A stretch of DNA of 64,000 nt from Nitrospiria bacterium (lineage in GTDB: Bacteria > Nitrospirota > Nitrospiria > SBBL01 > JAADHI01). The stretch covers positions 6,697 to 70,696 of the forward strand of contig CALZIJ010000002.1 of NCBI GenBank assembly GCA_945787655.1. Reading direction: 5' to 3'. Of the stretch, positions 21,022-31,459 are shown in pieces (positions within the stretch are counted from its first letter, which is position 1; the number at the start of each line of letters is the position of its first letter). Under the pieces are notes generated by a model. That model was not told where the DNA came from, did no database searches, and saw nothing but the letters and a program-made list of their open reading frames with translations. Position numbers and translations under genes: made by a program.

Positions 21022-21435
21022 TTAGGCCTCGCCTTCAGAAGGAGTCGATGCTTCCACTGGAGCGGCTTTCGCGGCTTTTGGTTTTGTATAAACACGCTCC
21101 TTTTCTGCAATACGTGCCGCCCGGCCGGTACGGGCACGCAAATAGTACAACTTTGCCCGCCTGACCTTCCCTTCCCTGACGTTCTCAACCTTGTCGACAA
21201 ATGGAGAATTAAAGGGGAATATTCTTTCAACACCCACCCCAAAGGATGTTTTACGTACGGTAAATGTCCGCCTATTCCGTTTTCCCTTGATTCGGATCAC
21301 AATACCTTCGTAAACCTGTATACGTTCCTTCTCGCCTTCTTTAATTCTCACGTGAACCCGGACTGTTTCCCCAATCTTCATCTCAGGTGTTTCCTTGTTC
21401 ACCAGTCCCTCTTCGAGACGCTCTAAACGATTCAT
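21022..21435 (-). CDS. rplS: 50S ribosomal protein L19
   Basis: [26 protein letters not shown]...[13 protein letters not shown]. Confidence 0.97.
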   Translation of the reverse strand: MNRLERLEEGLVNKETPEMKIGETVRVHVRIKEGEKERIQVYEGIVIRIKGKRNRRTFTVRKTSFGVGVERIFPFNSPFVDKVENVREGKVRRAKLYYLRARTGRAARIAEKERVYTKPKAAKAAPVEASTPSEGEA

Positions 21436-21510
21436 GTCTTTCTTCTCCCTTGTCGCTCATTAGCCGCACACGATTTTGGCCCGTGCGTGACCCGTTTTTT
21501 ATATTTTATT

Positions 21511-22242
21511 TTAACTTGGACGGGCCAATCGTTCTTTTTCATCTGCCGTCAACACGGCCTGATTTAACAAGTCAGGTCGTTTTAAATAGGTATTCTTGAC
21601 CGCTTGTGCTCTCCGCCAGGCCCTGATTGCAGAATGGTTCCCGGAAACAAGAACTTCCGGAACCTGCATCCCCTTAAATTCAAAAGGTCTGGTGTAATGT
21701 GGATATTCTAAAAGCGAACCTTCAAAGGACTCTTCCTTAATCGAGTCTGCCCCCCCTAAAACACCGGGAATCAGGCGCGCTGAAGCATCAATCATCATCA
21801 TTGCAGGAAGCTCTCCGCCTGTTAGAATATAATCACCAACCGAGACCTCTTCCGGAGAAATCCCTTCCATCACACGAAAATCAATCCCTTCATAATGACC
21901 GCAAATAAAAACCAGAGGCTTACTTTCTCCTGAAAACGCTTCCGCCATTTTTTGATTAAAGCGCTTTCCCTGGGGTGAGGGCAGAATCACACGGAGGTCA
22001 TTGCCTCTGATGGCTTTCACACGCTCAATCGCAGCAAAAATGGGTTCGGGTTTCAATAGCATCCCCCCGCCACCACCATAGGGAACATCATCCGTCATTC
22101 GGTGCTTATCCTGTGCGAAATCCCTCAACTGGTGGGCAGTTACGTCCAGATACCCCTGGTCCTGGGCCCGGTTTAAAATGCTTTCTCCCAACGCCGCCTG
22201 AACCATTTCAGGAAACAATGTGATAACATCACAGCGCATCAT
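21511..22242 (-). CDS. trmD: tRNA (guanine-N1)-methyltransferase
   Basis: DVITLFPEM, DVPYGGGGGML, GHYEGID, SVGDYILTGGELPAM. Confidence 0.97.
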   Translation of the reverse strand: MMRCDVITLFPEMVQAALGESILNRAQDQGYLDVTAHQLRDFAQDKHRMTDDVPYGGGGGMLLKPEPIFAAIERVKAIRGNDLRVILPSPQGKRFNQKMAEAFSGESKPLVFICGHYEGIDFRVMEGISPEEVSVGDYILTGGELPAMMMIDASARLIPGVLGGADSIKEESFEGSLLEYPHYTRPFEFKGMQVPEVLVSGNHSAIRAWRRAQAVKNTYLKRPDLLNQAVLTADEKERLARPS

Positions 22243-22757
22243 AAATCCAGTAATCCCTCAATGACGTTAATGTCCATCCGCTTTCGTTCTAAATCAATAG
22301 CAAGTACAAACTTTTTAATCGCAGGAATCAGTGACTCGTCCGTCCCCTTCCGGACAACAAACATGTCATTGTTTCCCATTTCAAGAATCTCCTTCACTTG
22401 CCCAATACACTCCCCATCCTGCGTATAAACATGCAAACCAATTAAATCAGAATGGAAGTAACTCTCTTTGGGCAGAGCAACACGCTCTGATTCCGGGACT
22501 TGAAGATAAGCCCCCTTTAGACACTCGACTTCCTCTACGGTATGTAATTCTGAAAACCTCAAATAAACAAATGGTAATCCATAGCGGACGTTGTCGATTT
22601 TAAAACGCAGCCGCTCATGCGCCTGCGTTAAAAGGGTAACTTCATTCAGTGTGTCAAACCGATTTGGGAAATCAGTCAAAAGCCCCACCTTGACCTCTCC
22701 CTGAAGCCCCACCGGCTTGAGGATTTTCCCAATAGTGACCCAATCTTCTACGGGCAC
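22239..22757 (-). CDS. rimM: 16S rRNA processing protein RimM
   Basis: IGKILKPVGLQGEVKV; adjacent trmD with 4-bp overlap. Confidence 0.94.
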   Translation of the reverse strand: MPVEDWVTIGKILKPVGLQGEVKVGLLTDFPNRFDTLNEVTLLTQAHERLRFKIDNVRYGLPFVYLRFSELHTVEEVECLKGAYLQVPESERVALPKESYFHSDLIGLHVYTQDGECIGQVKEILEMGNNDMFVVRKGTDESLIPAIKKFVLAIDLERKRMDINVIEGLLDL

Positions 22758-23003
22758 TTATTCCAAAATCTCAAGGACACACCGCTTCCCTATTTTGGTT
22801 CCTGCGGCATTTAAAATGGTCCGCATTGCTCTAGCCGTCCTTCCCTGCTTCCCAATAACCTTACCCAGGTCTTCCTGGGCCACTCTTAATTCTATTATCG
22901 TCGTTTTTTCACCTTCTGTATCTTTGACTTCAACACTTTCAGGCCGGTCAACCAGTGATTTCGCAATATACTCAATCAAGTCTTTCATCGACGCTACCTC
23001 CAT
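22758..23003 (-). CDS. khpA: KH-domain RNA-binding protein
   Basis: [18 protein letters not shown]. Confidence 0.93.
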   Translation of the reverse strand: MEVASMKDLIEYIAKSLVDRPESVEVKDTEGEKTTIIELRVAQEDLGKVIGKQGRTARAMRTILNAAGTKIGKRCVLEILE

Positions 23004-23060
23004 ACGAGTGTTCAGGAGAGAGAGGGATCTTTAAGGAAAAAGAGATCCTATCTTGCCCGA

Positions 23061-23330
23061 TTATGATGCCTTCTGTTCTGACGCCTGTTTAAACAATTGC
23101 GACTTCTTGAAAATCGATTTTACAGTATCTGAGGGCAATGCGCCCTTATTCAACCAATGAATCGCGCGATCTTCTTGAATTTTCACAACGGCTTCCTCCC
23201 CCAGAGGATCATAAGTTCCTAAAATTTCAATAAACTTACCGTCTCTGGGTGATTCGGAATCGGAAACAACCATTCGATAAAAAGGTCGTTTATGTCGGCC
23301 CATCCGAGCCAACCGAATTCTAACTGCCAT
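23061..23330 (-). CDS. rpsP: 30S ribosomal protein S16
   Basis: [25 protein letters not shown]. Confidence 0.97.
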   Translation of the reverse strand: MAVRIRLARMGRHKRPFYRMVVSDSESPRDGKFIEILGTYDPLGEEAVVKIQEDRAIHWLNKGALPSDTVKSIFKKSQLFKQASEQKAS

Positions 23331-23375
23331 ATATCTGTCCTTATATATTAGGGTTAATAACTGACTTTTTTAAAG

Positions 23376-23402
23376 CACTGTATTTCTATGCAGTGTTTTT
23401 TT
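23376..23402 (+). terminator. Terminator-like hairpin oriented on the plus strand between ffh and rpsP
   Basis: CACTGTAT-TTCT-ATGCAGTG followed by T7 on the plus strand, opposite to the genes. Confidence 0.35.
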
Positions 23403-23437
23403 CAATAAAGCCTGGAATTTGTACAAACTGTATTTTA

Positions 23438-24775
23438 CTAAAAAGGCCGCATTCCACGTCCCATTCCCATCATGCCTCCTTTTCCTGAAGACATGCGCTT
23501 CATCATCTTTTTCGCTTGATAAAATTGCTTTAACAGACGATTTAATTCCGGAACGGAAGTGCCGCTGCCTCTGGAAATACGCTTCCTTCGACTGCCGTTA
23601 ATAATGCCGGGCTCGCGACGTTCCCTAGCCGTCATCGAAGAAATCATGGCCTGAATGGACTTCATTTCACGCTCGACTTTTGCCTGATCAGGAAGTGCTT
23701 TCATGCGTTGCATTCCTGGAATCATTTCCATTAATTTTGCGGCGCCGCCCATTTTTTTCATTGCGCTCAACTGATCACTAAAATCATCCAGCGTAAACTT
23801 GTCTTTTTTTAATTTCTGTTCGAGAAGTGCCGCTTCTTCCTGATCCGCGTTTTGTTCCGCAAGTTCAACAAGAGAAAGCACATCACCCATCCCTAAAATA
23901 CGTGAGGCCATCCGGTCTGGATGAAACAGCTCCAAGGCATCCAGTTTTTCGCCCGTCCCGATAAAACGAACAGGGGCCCCCGTTACAGCACGGATGGACA
24001 ATATTGCACCCCCGCGCGCATCACCTTCCGTTTTGGTTAACACAACGCCGGACAAGCCCAGCTTTTCATGAAAAGTCTCCGCAACACTCACAGCCGTCTG
24101 GCCGGTCATCGCGTCCGCGACCAGCAACATTTCATCGGGAGAAACAGCCGTCTTCATTCGGGCCAGCTCCTCCATCAGGGTGTCATCAATTTCAAGGCGG
24201 CCGGCAGTATCGATAATCACAACATCATGGCCGTTTTCCCTTCCATAGGTTACCCCTTTTTTTGCTGCGGAAACTGGATCAGTTTCGCCCTCAGGAAGGA
24301 CAACTGGCAGTTCCATTGTTTTGGCCAGTGTTTCCAGCTGATCCACGGCCGCCGGACGCTGCAAATCCGCCGCCACCAACACCACCCGCTTTGATTTATT
24401 TTGAAAATAGCGGGCGATTTTCCCCGACGTGGTCGTTTTTCCCGAACCTTGCAAACCCACCAGCATCACAACAGTCGGGGGCTTGGAGGACATGGCAATC
24501 CCCTTGCTTTCCCCTCCCATCAGTTCAGTCAACTCATTCGAAACAATTTTCACCACCTGCTGGCCCGGCGTCAAACTTTCAAGAACAGCCTTACCAACCG
24601 CTTTTTCCCGGACGGCGTCACAAAAAGATTTCGCGACTTTAAAATGGACATCCGCTTCTAAAAGCGCAAGGCGGACTTCCCGGAGGGTTTCATCAATATT
24701 TGCTTCGGTGAGCAGACCCCTGCCCCGGATTTTCTTGAACAGCTTATCAAGTCGTTTGCTAATGTTTTCCAGCAT
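23438..24775 (-). CDS. ffh: Signal recognition particle protein Ffh
   Basis: GLQGSGKTTTSGKIAR, DTAGRLEID, Met-rich C-terminus. Confidence 0.97.
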   Translation of the reverse strand: MLENISKRLDKLFKKIRGRGLLTEANIDETLREVRLALLEADVHFKVAKSFCDAVREKAVGKAVLESLTPGQQVVKIVSNELTELMGGESKGIAMSSKPPTVVMLVGLQGSGKTTTSGKIARYFQNKSKRVVLVAADLQRPAAVDQLETLAKTMELPVVLPEGETDPVSAAKKGVTYGRENGHDVVIIDTAGRLEIDDTLMEELARMKTAVSPDEMLLVADAMTGQTAVSVAETFHEKLGLSGVVLTKTEGDARGGAILSIRAVTGAPVRFIGTGEKLDALELFHPDRMASRILGMGDVLSLVELAEQNADQEEAALLEQKLKKDKFTLDDFSDQLSAMKKMGGAAKLMEMIPGMQRMKALPDQAKVEREMKSIQAMISSMTARERREPGIINGSRRKRISRGSGTSVPELNRLLKQFYQAKKMMKRMSSGKGGMMGMGRGMRPF

Positions 24776-24944
24776 AATACGAGGGAATCTCTACAACGAA
24801 AAATAGGTCGATTATAGTATCAAATTTGAATTAAAGTCAAGATATTTCAAGGGCTTCTCTTTGAAATCGAAATAACACCGGATGTATGTTATGATATAGG
24901 CTCTAAAAGGAAATGTCACCTTACTTTTTTTAATATAGAGCCTC

Positions 24945-25730
24945 ATGCCGGAACCGCCATCCAAAAAACAGCCAGAATCTGACCGTTCAGATCTTCAGGA
25001 AATCGATCTCTCCGAAGCCATCCAACTGATACGACAAGCAGGATATCCTGATCCAAGAGAAACATTCCCTTCTGATCAGCCCGCGAAAATAATGCAACAA
25101 GTGATTAACTGTTTATGCGCCCTGTCTATGCACGACGGTTTAACGGGGCTCTATAATCGCCGCTATTTCCAAATTGCGCTAAAAAGGGAACTGCTTCGAT
25201 CAAAACGCGACAACACTCCCTGCTCACTACTCATGATTGACATCGACCACTTTAAAGAAGTCAATGATCATTTCGGTCATCCCGCCGGGGACAAAACCTT
25301 AAAATTTATTACGCCGCTTCTTAAAAACAGCCTTCGTCCGGGAGATACGTTTTGCCGATACGGCGGGGAAGAGTTTACCGTGATTTTGCCAAACTGCGCA
25401 TTAATTTATGCAATCCAGGTAGCTGAACGCCTAAGAGGTGCTGTCGAGCAGTCCCGTGTTCCAGTGATGCCAGATAAGGCCCTGCCCATTACCGTGAGTA
25501 TCGGGGCTGCCGAAACACGCCCTTTACTTCATTTCACACCCGCAACACTGATAAAAGCTGCGGATGAAGCCCTGTACACTGCAAAATCGAAAGGAAGAAA
25601 CCAAACCTGCTCTCAAAAATGGGAACCAACAGAGGTTTCCATCAAAGAGCGGTCCGCCCTTTTTAATCGAAAGAACCAGAAAAATAAACCGCGCGACCCA
25701 TGGCCGGATGAACCACGATCTCCCGAATAA
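24945..25730 (+). CDS. Diguanylate cyclase (GGDEF)
   Basis: GLTGLYNRRYF, RYGGEEF, I-site-like RPGD 4 residues upstream of CRYGGEEF. Confidence 0.93.
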   Translation: MPEPPSKKQPESDRSDLQEIDLSEAIQLIRQAGYPDPRETFPSDQPAKIMQQVINCLCALSMHDGLTGLYNRRYFQIALKRELLRSKRDNTPCSLLMIDIDHFKEVNDHFGHPAGDKTLKFITPLLKNSLRPGDTFCRYGGEEFTVILPNCALIYAIQVAERLRGAVEQSRVPVMPDKALPITVSIGAAETRPLLHFTPATLIKAADEALYTAKSKGRNQTCSQKWEPTEVSIKERSALFNRKNQKNKPRDPWPDEPRSPE

Positions 25731-25748
25731 ACCCCATTTGAAAACGGC

Positions 25749-26882
25749 CTAGAATAAACTGGGGCGATTATCCAAATCTGGAAGCCTTGAAATAATCTTT
25801 TGGTGTGCTGCTGAAAACGCATAGTCTGAAAGCGCGGGCCGCTTAACCCACTTTAACGGTATCTTCACAGGGACAGGGGTTTTGATTTCCGCAGAAAAAA
25901 CATGAAGAGTCATTTTAAAATGAGTAAAAACATGCCGAATGCTCATACAAAGCCGCGCGTGTTTAATCGTTTGATTAATTTCTTTTTGGAAAAAAGACTC
26001 AAAGCAAGAGAGCATCGTCCCCTCTTTTAACTCCCCTTCAAGGCGGGAACCCGGGAACTCCCATAGCCCTGCCAACAAACCGGTGAGTGGTCTCTGGTGA
26101 ATTAATACACTGTCTTCGCAAGATAACAATCCGGCAAAATAGTCATAATGCGGGATTGTTTTTCTGGGGATCTTACACGGGAGTTCCTGTTGGAGCCCAA
26201 GCTGCCGCGCACTGCAATGTGGACCCACAGGGCAATCTCCACAATTCGGGCGCTTTGGAGTACAAACCGTCGCCCCCAAATCCATAATTGCTTGTAGATA
26301 ATCCCCCGATTCGTGTCTGCGGGGCATTAACTTTTCCGAGCAGGTCCAAAGCCAGGCTTCCACTGCTTTTTCACGCGGGTCTTCTTCAATCGCAAAAAAA
26401 CGGCAAAGCACACGCCGGACATTGCCGTCCAAAATTGGATAACGCTGACCGAAAGCAATGGTCAAAATGGCCCCGGCGGTTGACCGCCCTATTCCAGGAA
26501 GATCGCACAACCCTTCAAGTGTGGCCGGAATTTTCCCTGAAAATTGGGCGACTATTTTCTGAGCAGCCTGATGTAAATGTCGTGCGCGGGCGTAATACCC
26601 CAAGCCTTGCCATAGCTTGAGAACCTTATCCAAATCCGCTTTGGCAAGGTCGAAAACCGTTGGAAAAACACTCAGAAATCGATCGAAATACGGGCGAGCG
26701 GTGGTGACCTGTGTCTGCTGAAGCATAATTTCGGACACCCATACCGTATAAGGGTCAGTATTTTTTCGCCAAGGCAAGTCCCGGCCAGCTGCCTGGTACC
26801 ATTGGAGCAAAGGGCGGGTAAATCGGGTTCTCGTTTTGGCCTCAACAACCCTTTCCATCATCCTGCTCAACCTCGGTTTCAT
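25749..26882 (-). CDS. mutY: A/G-specific adenine glycosylase (start may be internal)
   Basis: [45 protein letters not shown] 4Fe-4S motif. Confidence 0.94.
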   Translation of the reverse strand: MKPRLSRMMERVVEAKTRTRFTRPLLQWYQAAGRDLPWRKNTDPYTVWVSEIMLQQTQVTTARPYFDRFLSVFPTVFDLAKADLDKVLKLWQGLGYYARARHLHQAAQKIVAQFSGKIPATLEGLCDLPGIGRSTAGAILTIAFGQRYPILDGNVRRVLCRFFAIEEDPREKAVEAWLWTCSEKLMPRRHESGDYLQAIMDLGATVCTPKRPNCGDCPVGPHCSARQLGLQQELPCKIPRKTIPHYDYFAGLLSCEDSVLIHQRPLTGLLAGLWEFPGSRLEGELKEGTMLSCFESFFQKEINQTIKHARLCMSIRHVFTHFKMTLHVFSAEIKTPVPVKIPLKWVKRPALSDYAFSAAHQKIISRLPDLDNRPSLF

Positions 26883-27531
26883 CGTTTACTTTTTGGTCAC
26901 GCTTTTCGTGCACCTCATGTTTCAATTCCAGCAGCTGAAGCTCCAATAATTTAAAGCGATCGGCAATCGGGTCACGCATTTTAGTGTGATCCAAATCGCC
27001 TTCTGTACTGCGGCGTCGAATGACTTTTCCCGGAATGCCCACAACCGTCGAATGGTCAGGAATCGGCTTTAGCACCACTGAGTTCGCCCCAATACGGACA
27101 TGATGCCCCACTTGAATCGCCCCCAGAACCTTGGCCCCAGCACCGACAATCACATGGTCTCCCAAAGTAGGATGCCGTTTTCCCGGCTCCTTTCCGGTCC
27201 CGCCCAGCGTCACCCCCTGGTAAAGCGTGACATCGTCTCCAATTTCCGTTGTTTCTCCAATGACAACCCCCATACCGTGATCAATAAAAAACCCTCGGCC
27301 AATCACTGCGGCCGGATGAATTTCAATGCCGGTTAAAAACCGGGCAAAATGGGAGATCAATCGGGGCAATACCGGAACACCAATGCGATGAAGCTTATGG
27401 GCCAATCGATGCAGCAAAATGGCGTGCAAGCCCGAATAGGTCAATAATATTTCAAGAAGATTTCTCGCCGCCGGATCTCTGTCACGGGCAGCCTGAATAT
27501 CACCTTTAATCACCTGAAACATCTGTTTCAC
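26842..27531 (-). CDS. cysE: Serine O-acetyltransferase
   Basis: [36 protein letters not shown] hexapeptide repeats. Confidence 0.92.
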   Translation of the reverse strand: MKQMFQVIKGDIQAARDRDPAARNLLEILLTYSGLHAILLHRLAHKLHRIGVPVLPRLISHFARFLTGIEIHPAAVIGRGFFIDHGMGVVIGETTEIGDDVTLYQGVTLGGTGKEPGKRHPTLGDHVIVGAGAKVLGAIQVGHHVRIGANSVVLKPIPDHSTVVGIPGKVIRRRSTEGDLDHTKMRDPIADRFKLLELQLLELKHEVHEKRDQKVNDETEVEQDDGKGC

Positions 27532-28006
27532 TCGATTTCTGTATCAGGCTGACCGCCTGGGCGGCAATCCCTTCACCACGCCCAATAAAACCCAACTTTT
27601 CCAGGGTTGTGCCCTTTATATTTATCTGAGCAGGCGTTATAGATAACACCTGTGCAATCTTCTCTTTCATTTTATCCACATGAGGCAATATTTTTGGGGC
27701 TTCTGCCATCACCACACTGTCACAATTGATCACCTGATAGCCTTGCAATGCCATCATGTCCACCACCCTTTCAAGAAGTTTGATACTGGAGATTCCTTTC
27801 CATCGGGCATCCCCCGGCTTAAAATGTCGGCCAATATCACCCAACCCCATTGCCCCCAATAATGCATCCGCAATCGCATGTAACAACACGTCTCCGTCCG
27901 AGTATCCCATTAAGCCTTTTTCAAACGGAATCTCAACACCGCCTATGATACACGGGCGGCCTGTCTCAAGCGGATGCACATCATATCCTATTCCTACACG
28001 GATCAT
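27506..28006 (-). CDS. ispF: 2-C-methyl-D-erythritol 2,4-cyclodiphosphate synthase
   Basis: [31 protein letters not shown]. Confidence 0.97.
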   Translation of the reverse strand: MIRVGIGYDVHPLETGRPCIIGGVEIPFEKGLMGYSDGDVLLHAIADALLGAMGLGDIGRHFKPGDARWKGISSIKLLERVVDMMALQGYQVINCDSVVMAEAPKILPHVDKMKEKIAQVLSITPAQINIKGTTLEKLGFIGRGEGIAAQAVSLIQKSSETDVSGD

Positions 28007-28013
28007 AAAATGA

Positions 28014-28709
28014 TTATTCTCCGGATTGCTTTTCTATCCAGGCGGCTGCACGCTTCAAATCTGAAGCCTCTGTAATTTTGATATTCTCCACCAAGCCTTC
28101 CACACAAAATATCGGATGCCCTAACCGTTCAACCATCATGGCATCATCTGTGGCAACCATCGCATCGGCCAACCCTTTTTTATACGCAGCGGACAAGAGC
28201 GACAAGCGAAAAACTTGGGGGGTCTGCATGGCCCACACCCCGTCCCTTGGAATACTTCGACGAATAAAGCCTTCCTTTGAAACCTCCTTTAAGGAATCCG
28301 TCACTGGCCGTGCTGCCACTGCAGCGCCATATTTCTCCGCCTTTTGCATTAACGCATTGACCAATGCAGTGCTTAAAAAAGGGCGCGCACCATCATGGAC
28401 CAGGACAAGATCATCCGGAGATTTTTCTTTTTCGAGACCCGACAGAGCAACGGCGACGGAATCCTGGCGCTTCGCCCCGCCCGGCAGGATATTTTTTACC
28501 TTGGTGAGCGCATATTCAGCAATGATATTTTCAGCGTAACTCTGGTCTTCTTCGGGCACGACACAGATGATTTCTTTGATATTGGGGATTTGTTGAAAAA
28601 GGGACAGGCTGTGAACAAAAACAGGGCGGCAGGCTAAAATTGAAAACTGTTTCTTTCCTCCAAATCGACGACCTGATCCTGCGGCAAGCACAATTGCAAC
28701 AGCAGTCAA
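28014..28709 (-). CDS. ispD: 2-C-methyl-D-erythritol 4-phosphate cytidylyltransferase
   Basis: VLAAGSGRRFGGKKQF, VHDGARPF. Confidence 0.96.
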   Translation of the reverse strand: MTAVAIVLAAGSGRRFGGKKQFSILACRPVFVHSLSLFQQIPNIKEIICVVPEEDQSYAENIIAEYALTKVKNILPGGAKRQDSVAVALSGLEKEKSPDDLVLVHDGARPFLSTALVNALMQKAEKYGAAVAARPVTDSLKEVSKEGFIRRSIPRDGVWAMQTPQVFRLSLLSAAYKKGLADAMVATDDAMMVERLGHPIFCVEGLVENIKITEASDLKRAAAWIEKQSGE

Positions 28710-29791
28710 GGCTTCCCCGCCAAACGGCTGCTTTCTTGTGCATCGGCTTCAGGTTCATGTTCTTCACCCGGTGAGCCCCCATTGGCCGCTTCTTCACGGA
28801 AACGGCTAAAAATCATACGACCGGCCGGGGTTTGCAAAACACTGGTCACCGTGATTTCTATGGTTTTCCCTATCGATTTTCTTGCTTCGTCAATCACAAT
28901 CATTGTGCCGTCATCAAGATAGGCAATCCCCTGGCCCACCTCTTTCCCTTCCTTCAAAACAAATACCCGCATTAATTCTCCAGGAAGCACAACAGGTTTC
29001 AATGCATTACAAAGCTGATTGATATTTAAAACCCTCACCCCTTGCAGTTCGGCCACCTTGTTTAAATTCAAATCATTGGTAATGACCTTGGCGTTAATGG
29101 ACTTGCCCAGCGCGACAATCTTGGAATCCACTTCACGAATTGCAGGAAAGTCCGTATCCACGATACGAATTTCAATATCCGGCATTTGCTGTAAACGGTG
29201 CAGTACATCCAGCCCGCGTCGCCCGCGTGCGCGCTTCATGGAATCTGAAGAATCAGCAATATGCTGCAATTCCTGCAATATAAATTGAGGGGTAATAAAG
29301 ACCCCTTCTAAAAAGCCGGTTTCACACAAATCCCCGATACGTCCGTCAATGATCACGCTGGTATCCAGAATTTTAAGGCTTTCTACAGGGGTAACGTCAG
29401 AAACCGGGGCAGGCCGTACCCGTGCCGAAAAAAAACGGGGATCGTCTTCAACCCGCAAGAGCACCACTGTGCCCACATAGGAGAAAAATAGAAGAGACAA
29501 GCCTTTCCAGGCAAAAGAAGTAACGGGTGAAACCCCCAGAAAAGGACTGATCATGGTATTTACAAGCGTACCCGCAAACAACCCGCCAACAAATCCAATT
29601 GCGCCCCAACCAATCCGTTTGATATTTTTTTTCTTTAGAAAAATAGAGAAATAGACCAGGGCTACCCCGAAGACAAAACCTATCCCCGCTCCGGGAAGTC
29701 CCCATTCTTTTTGAGTTTCCGAAGCCATGGAATACCCGACAAAGATACTGATTAGAACAAAGCAGAAATGAATAACATAATCAACTTTCAT
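28706..29791 (-). CDS. PIN/TRAM domain membrane protein (YacL-like)
   Basis: N-terminal TMs, ILDTSVIIDGRIGDLCETGF PIN motif, TRAM-like tail; start revised to MKVDYV with AAGGAG upstream. Confidence 0.9.
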   Translation of the reverse strand: MKVDYVIHFCFVLISIFVGYSMASETQKEWGLPGAGIGFVFGVALVYFSIFLKKKNIKRIGWGAIGFVGGLFAGTLVNTMISPFLGVSPVTSFAWKGLSLLFFSYVGTVVLLRVEDDPRFFSARVRPAPVSDVTPVESLKILDTSVIIDGRIGDLCETGFLEGVFITPQFILQELQHIADSSDSMKRARGRRGLDVLHRLQQMPDIEIRIVDTDFPAIREVDSKIVALGKSINAKVITNDLNLNKVAELQGVRVLNINQLCNALKPVVLPGELMRVFVLKEGKEVGQGIAYLDDGTMIVIDEARKSIGKTIEITVTSVLQTPAGRMIFSRFREEAANGGSPGEEHEPEADAQESSRLAGKP

Positions 29792-29884
29792 AGTATTGCT
29801 CCTTTTCACTTTTATGAAAAAGACAGGAAACGAGCACCTAATAATGTACATTTAAATACAGTATATAGAACTTGTATTATTTTG

Positions 29885-31378
29885 TTAAGGGGTGACTGTT
29901 AAAAATAATGTTCGATCCCCTCGGCGAACAAGCAACAGCACCGGTTCATTCCGATCAGCATTTTCGAGTGCGCTCTCATATGCATCCAGATTTTCAATGG
30001 GCTCCCGGTTAATTTCGAGAATAACATCCCCGCGTCTGATACCGGATTCCCCGGCCGGGCTGCCCGGCTCTACCGACATCACCACGACGCCCATTAAACT
30101 GGATTCCAATTCCAATTCTTCCATCAATGCTTCGGTTAGCGGGCTTACCGTCAATCCGCCCAAAAGGGTATTTTTTTTCGGTTTTTGATCCGTTGACCTA
30201 TTCCGTTTTGAAAATAGGTTTTGGGGCTGCACCTCAATAATGACTTTCAGGTCCACCTTCTGCTGATCGCGCATCACCTCGACTTGGATATGATCTCCCG
30301 CCAGGGCTTTCGCAACAATATGCCGTAATTCATTGGTATCCTCCACCGGCTGGCCGTCAAATGAAAGAATGATATCCCCGGTTTGAAATCCGGCTTTTTC
30401 GGCTGGGCTTTTCAACATCACTTCACTGACCAAGGCCCCCTTGGCTTCTTTTAAACCAAAACTTTTTGCAATTTGAGGAGTGACTTCCTGAATGGCAACC
30501 CCCAGCCAACCTCTGACGACCTTGCCGGACTTCACCAGGTTACCCACAATCGAACGGACCATATCACTCGGAACGGCAAAGCCGATCCCCATGTAACCAC
30601 CGCTTCGTGTAAAAATGGCGGTATTGATTCCGACAAGTTCTCCCTGAATATTCACCATCGCACCACCGGAATTTCCCGGATTAATCGCGGCATCGGTTTG
30701 TATAAAATCCTCGTAATCCGCCAAGCCGATATTGGCCCGGCCCACAGCAGAAATAATCCCCATCGTCACCGTCTGGGTCAGGCCAAAAGGATTACCTACC
30801 GCCAAAATGTATTCCCCAACCCTTAGTGTGGAAGAGTCACCCCAGGGAATGGTTGGTAAACCCGTCGCATTGATGCGGAGAACCGCCAAATCCGTTTTAG
30901 GGTCCGTTCCGACAACCGTGCCGATAAATTCCCGCTTGTCCGAGAGCAGTACTTTAATTTCATCCGCATCCTCAATCACATGGTTGTTGGTCACGATCAA
31001 ACCGTCGGACTCAATAATCACACCGGAACCCGAACCGTCCCCTTTTCGTTCGTGGGGTTTTCTGCGTTTAAAATTATCTTCAAAAAATCGTTTCAGCGGC
31101 CCTTTCAAGGGCCCGTCTGACGACCCGTTGTCTTCAGGCCGGCGGGTCGTAGAGATATTGACCACAGCGGGAGTGACCAATTCGGAGACAGAGACAAACG
31201 CTTGTTCACTTTTGATGATGCCGTTCGGTTTGATCTGTGGTGCGTCGTTTCCAACGGCTTCTCCCGATGGAACAATGCGAAACTTCGAACTCAACATGAG
31301 CCCGGCCAACACCCCCGCTAATAATAAAAAAGCGGAAAAGACGACTCGCCTCTTTCCGCTCCGACTTTCTTTCGGCAC
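29885..31378 (-). CDS. Do/HtrA-like periplasmic serine protease with two PDZ domains
   Basis: TNNHVIEDAD, TDLAVLRI, NPGNSGGAMV; start revised to GTG at 31378 (RBS-like GAGGGGG). Confidence 0.93.
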   Translation of the reverse strand: MPKESRSGKRRVVFSAFLLLAGVLAGLMLSSKFRIVPSGEAVGNDAPQIKPNGIIKSEQAFVSVSELVTPAVVNISTTRRPEDNGSSDGPLKGPLKRFFEDNFKRRKPHERKGDGSGSGVIIESDGLIVTNNHVIEDADEIKVLLSDKREFIGTVVGTDPKTDLAVLRINATGLPTIPWGDSSTLRVGEYILAVGNPFGLTQTVTMGIISAVGRANIGLADYEDFIQTDAAINPGNSGGAMVNIQGELVGINTAIFTRSGGYMGIGFAVPSDMVRSIVGNLVKSGKVVRGWLGVAIQEVTPQIAKSFGLKEAKGALVSEVMLKSPAEKAGFQTGDIILSFDGQPVEDTNELRHIVAKALAGDHIQVEVMRDQQKVDLKVIIEVQPQNLFSKRNRSTDQKPKKNTLLGGLTVSPLTEALMEELELESSLMGVVVMSVEPGSPAGESGIRRGDVILEINREPIENLDAYESALENADRNEPVLLLVRRGDRTLFLTVTP

Positions 31379-31459
31379 GAACCCCCTCTTTCTTTCAAGG
31401 TAATTTGTGATTATACTATATGCATTTTTCACTTGTAAAGCTTGAGAAGTCCAATAACG

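Noticed and set aside
28078-28539. 153-aa plus-strand ORF
   Set aside because: Antisense shadow of ispD.
30732-31403. 223-aa plus-strand ORF
   Set aside because: Antisense to the Do-like protease, low-complexity composition, no recognisable motif or RBS.
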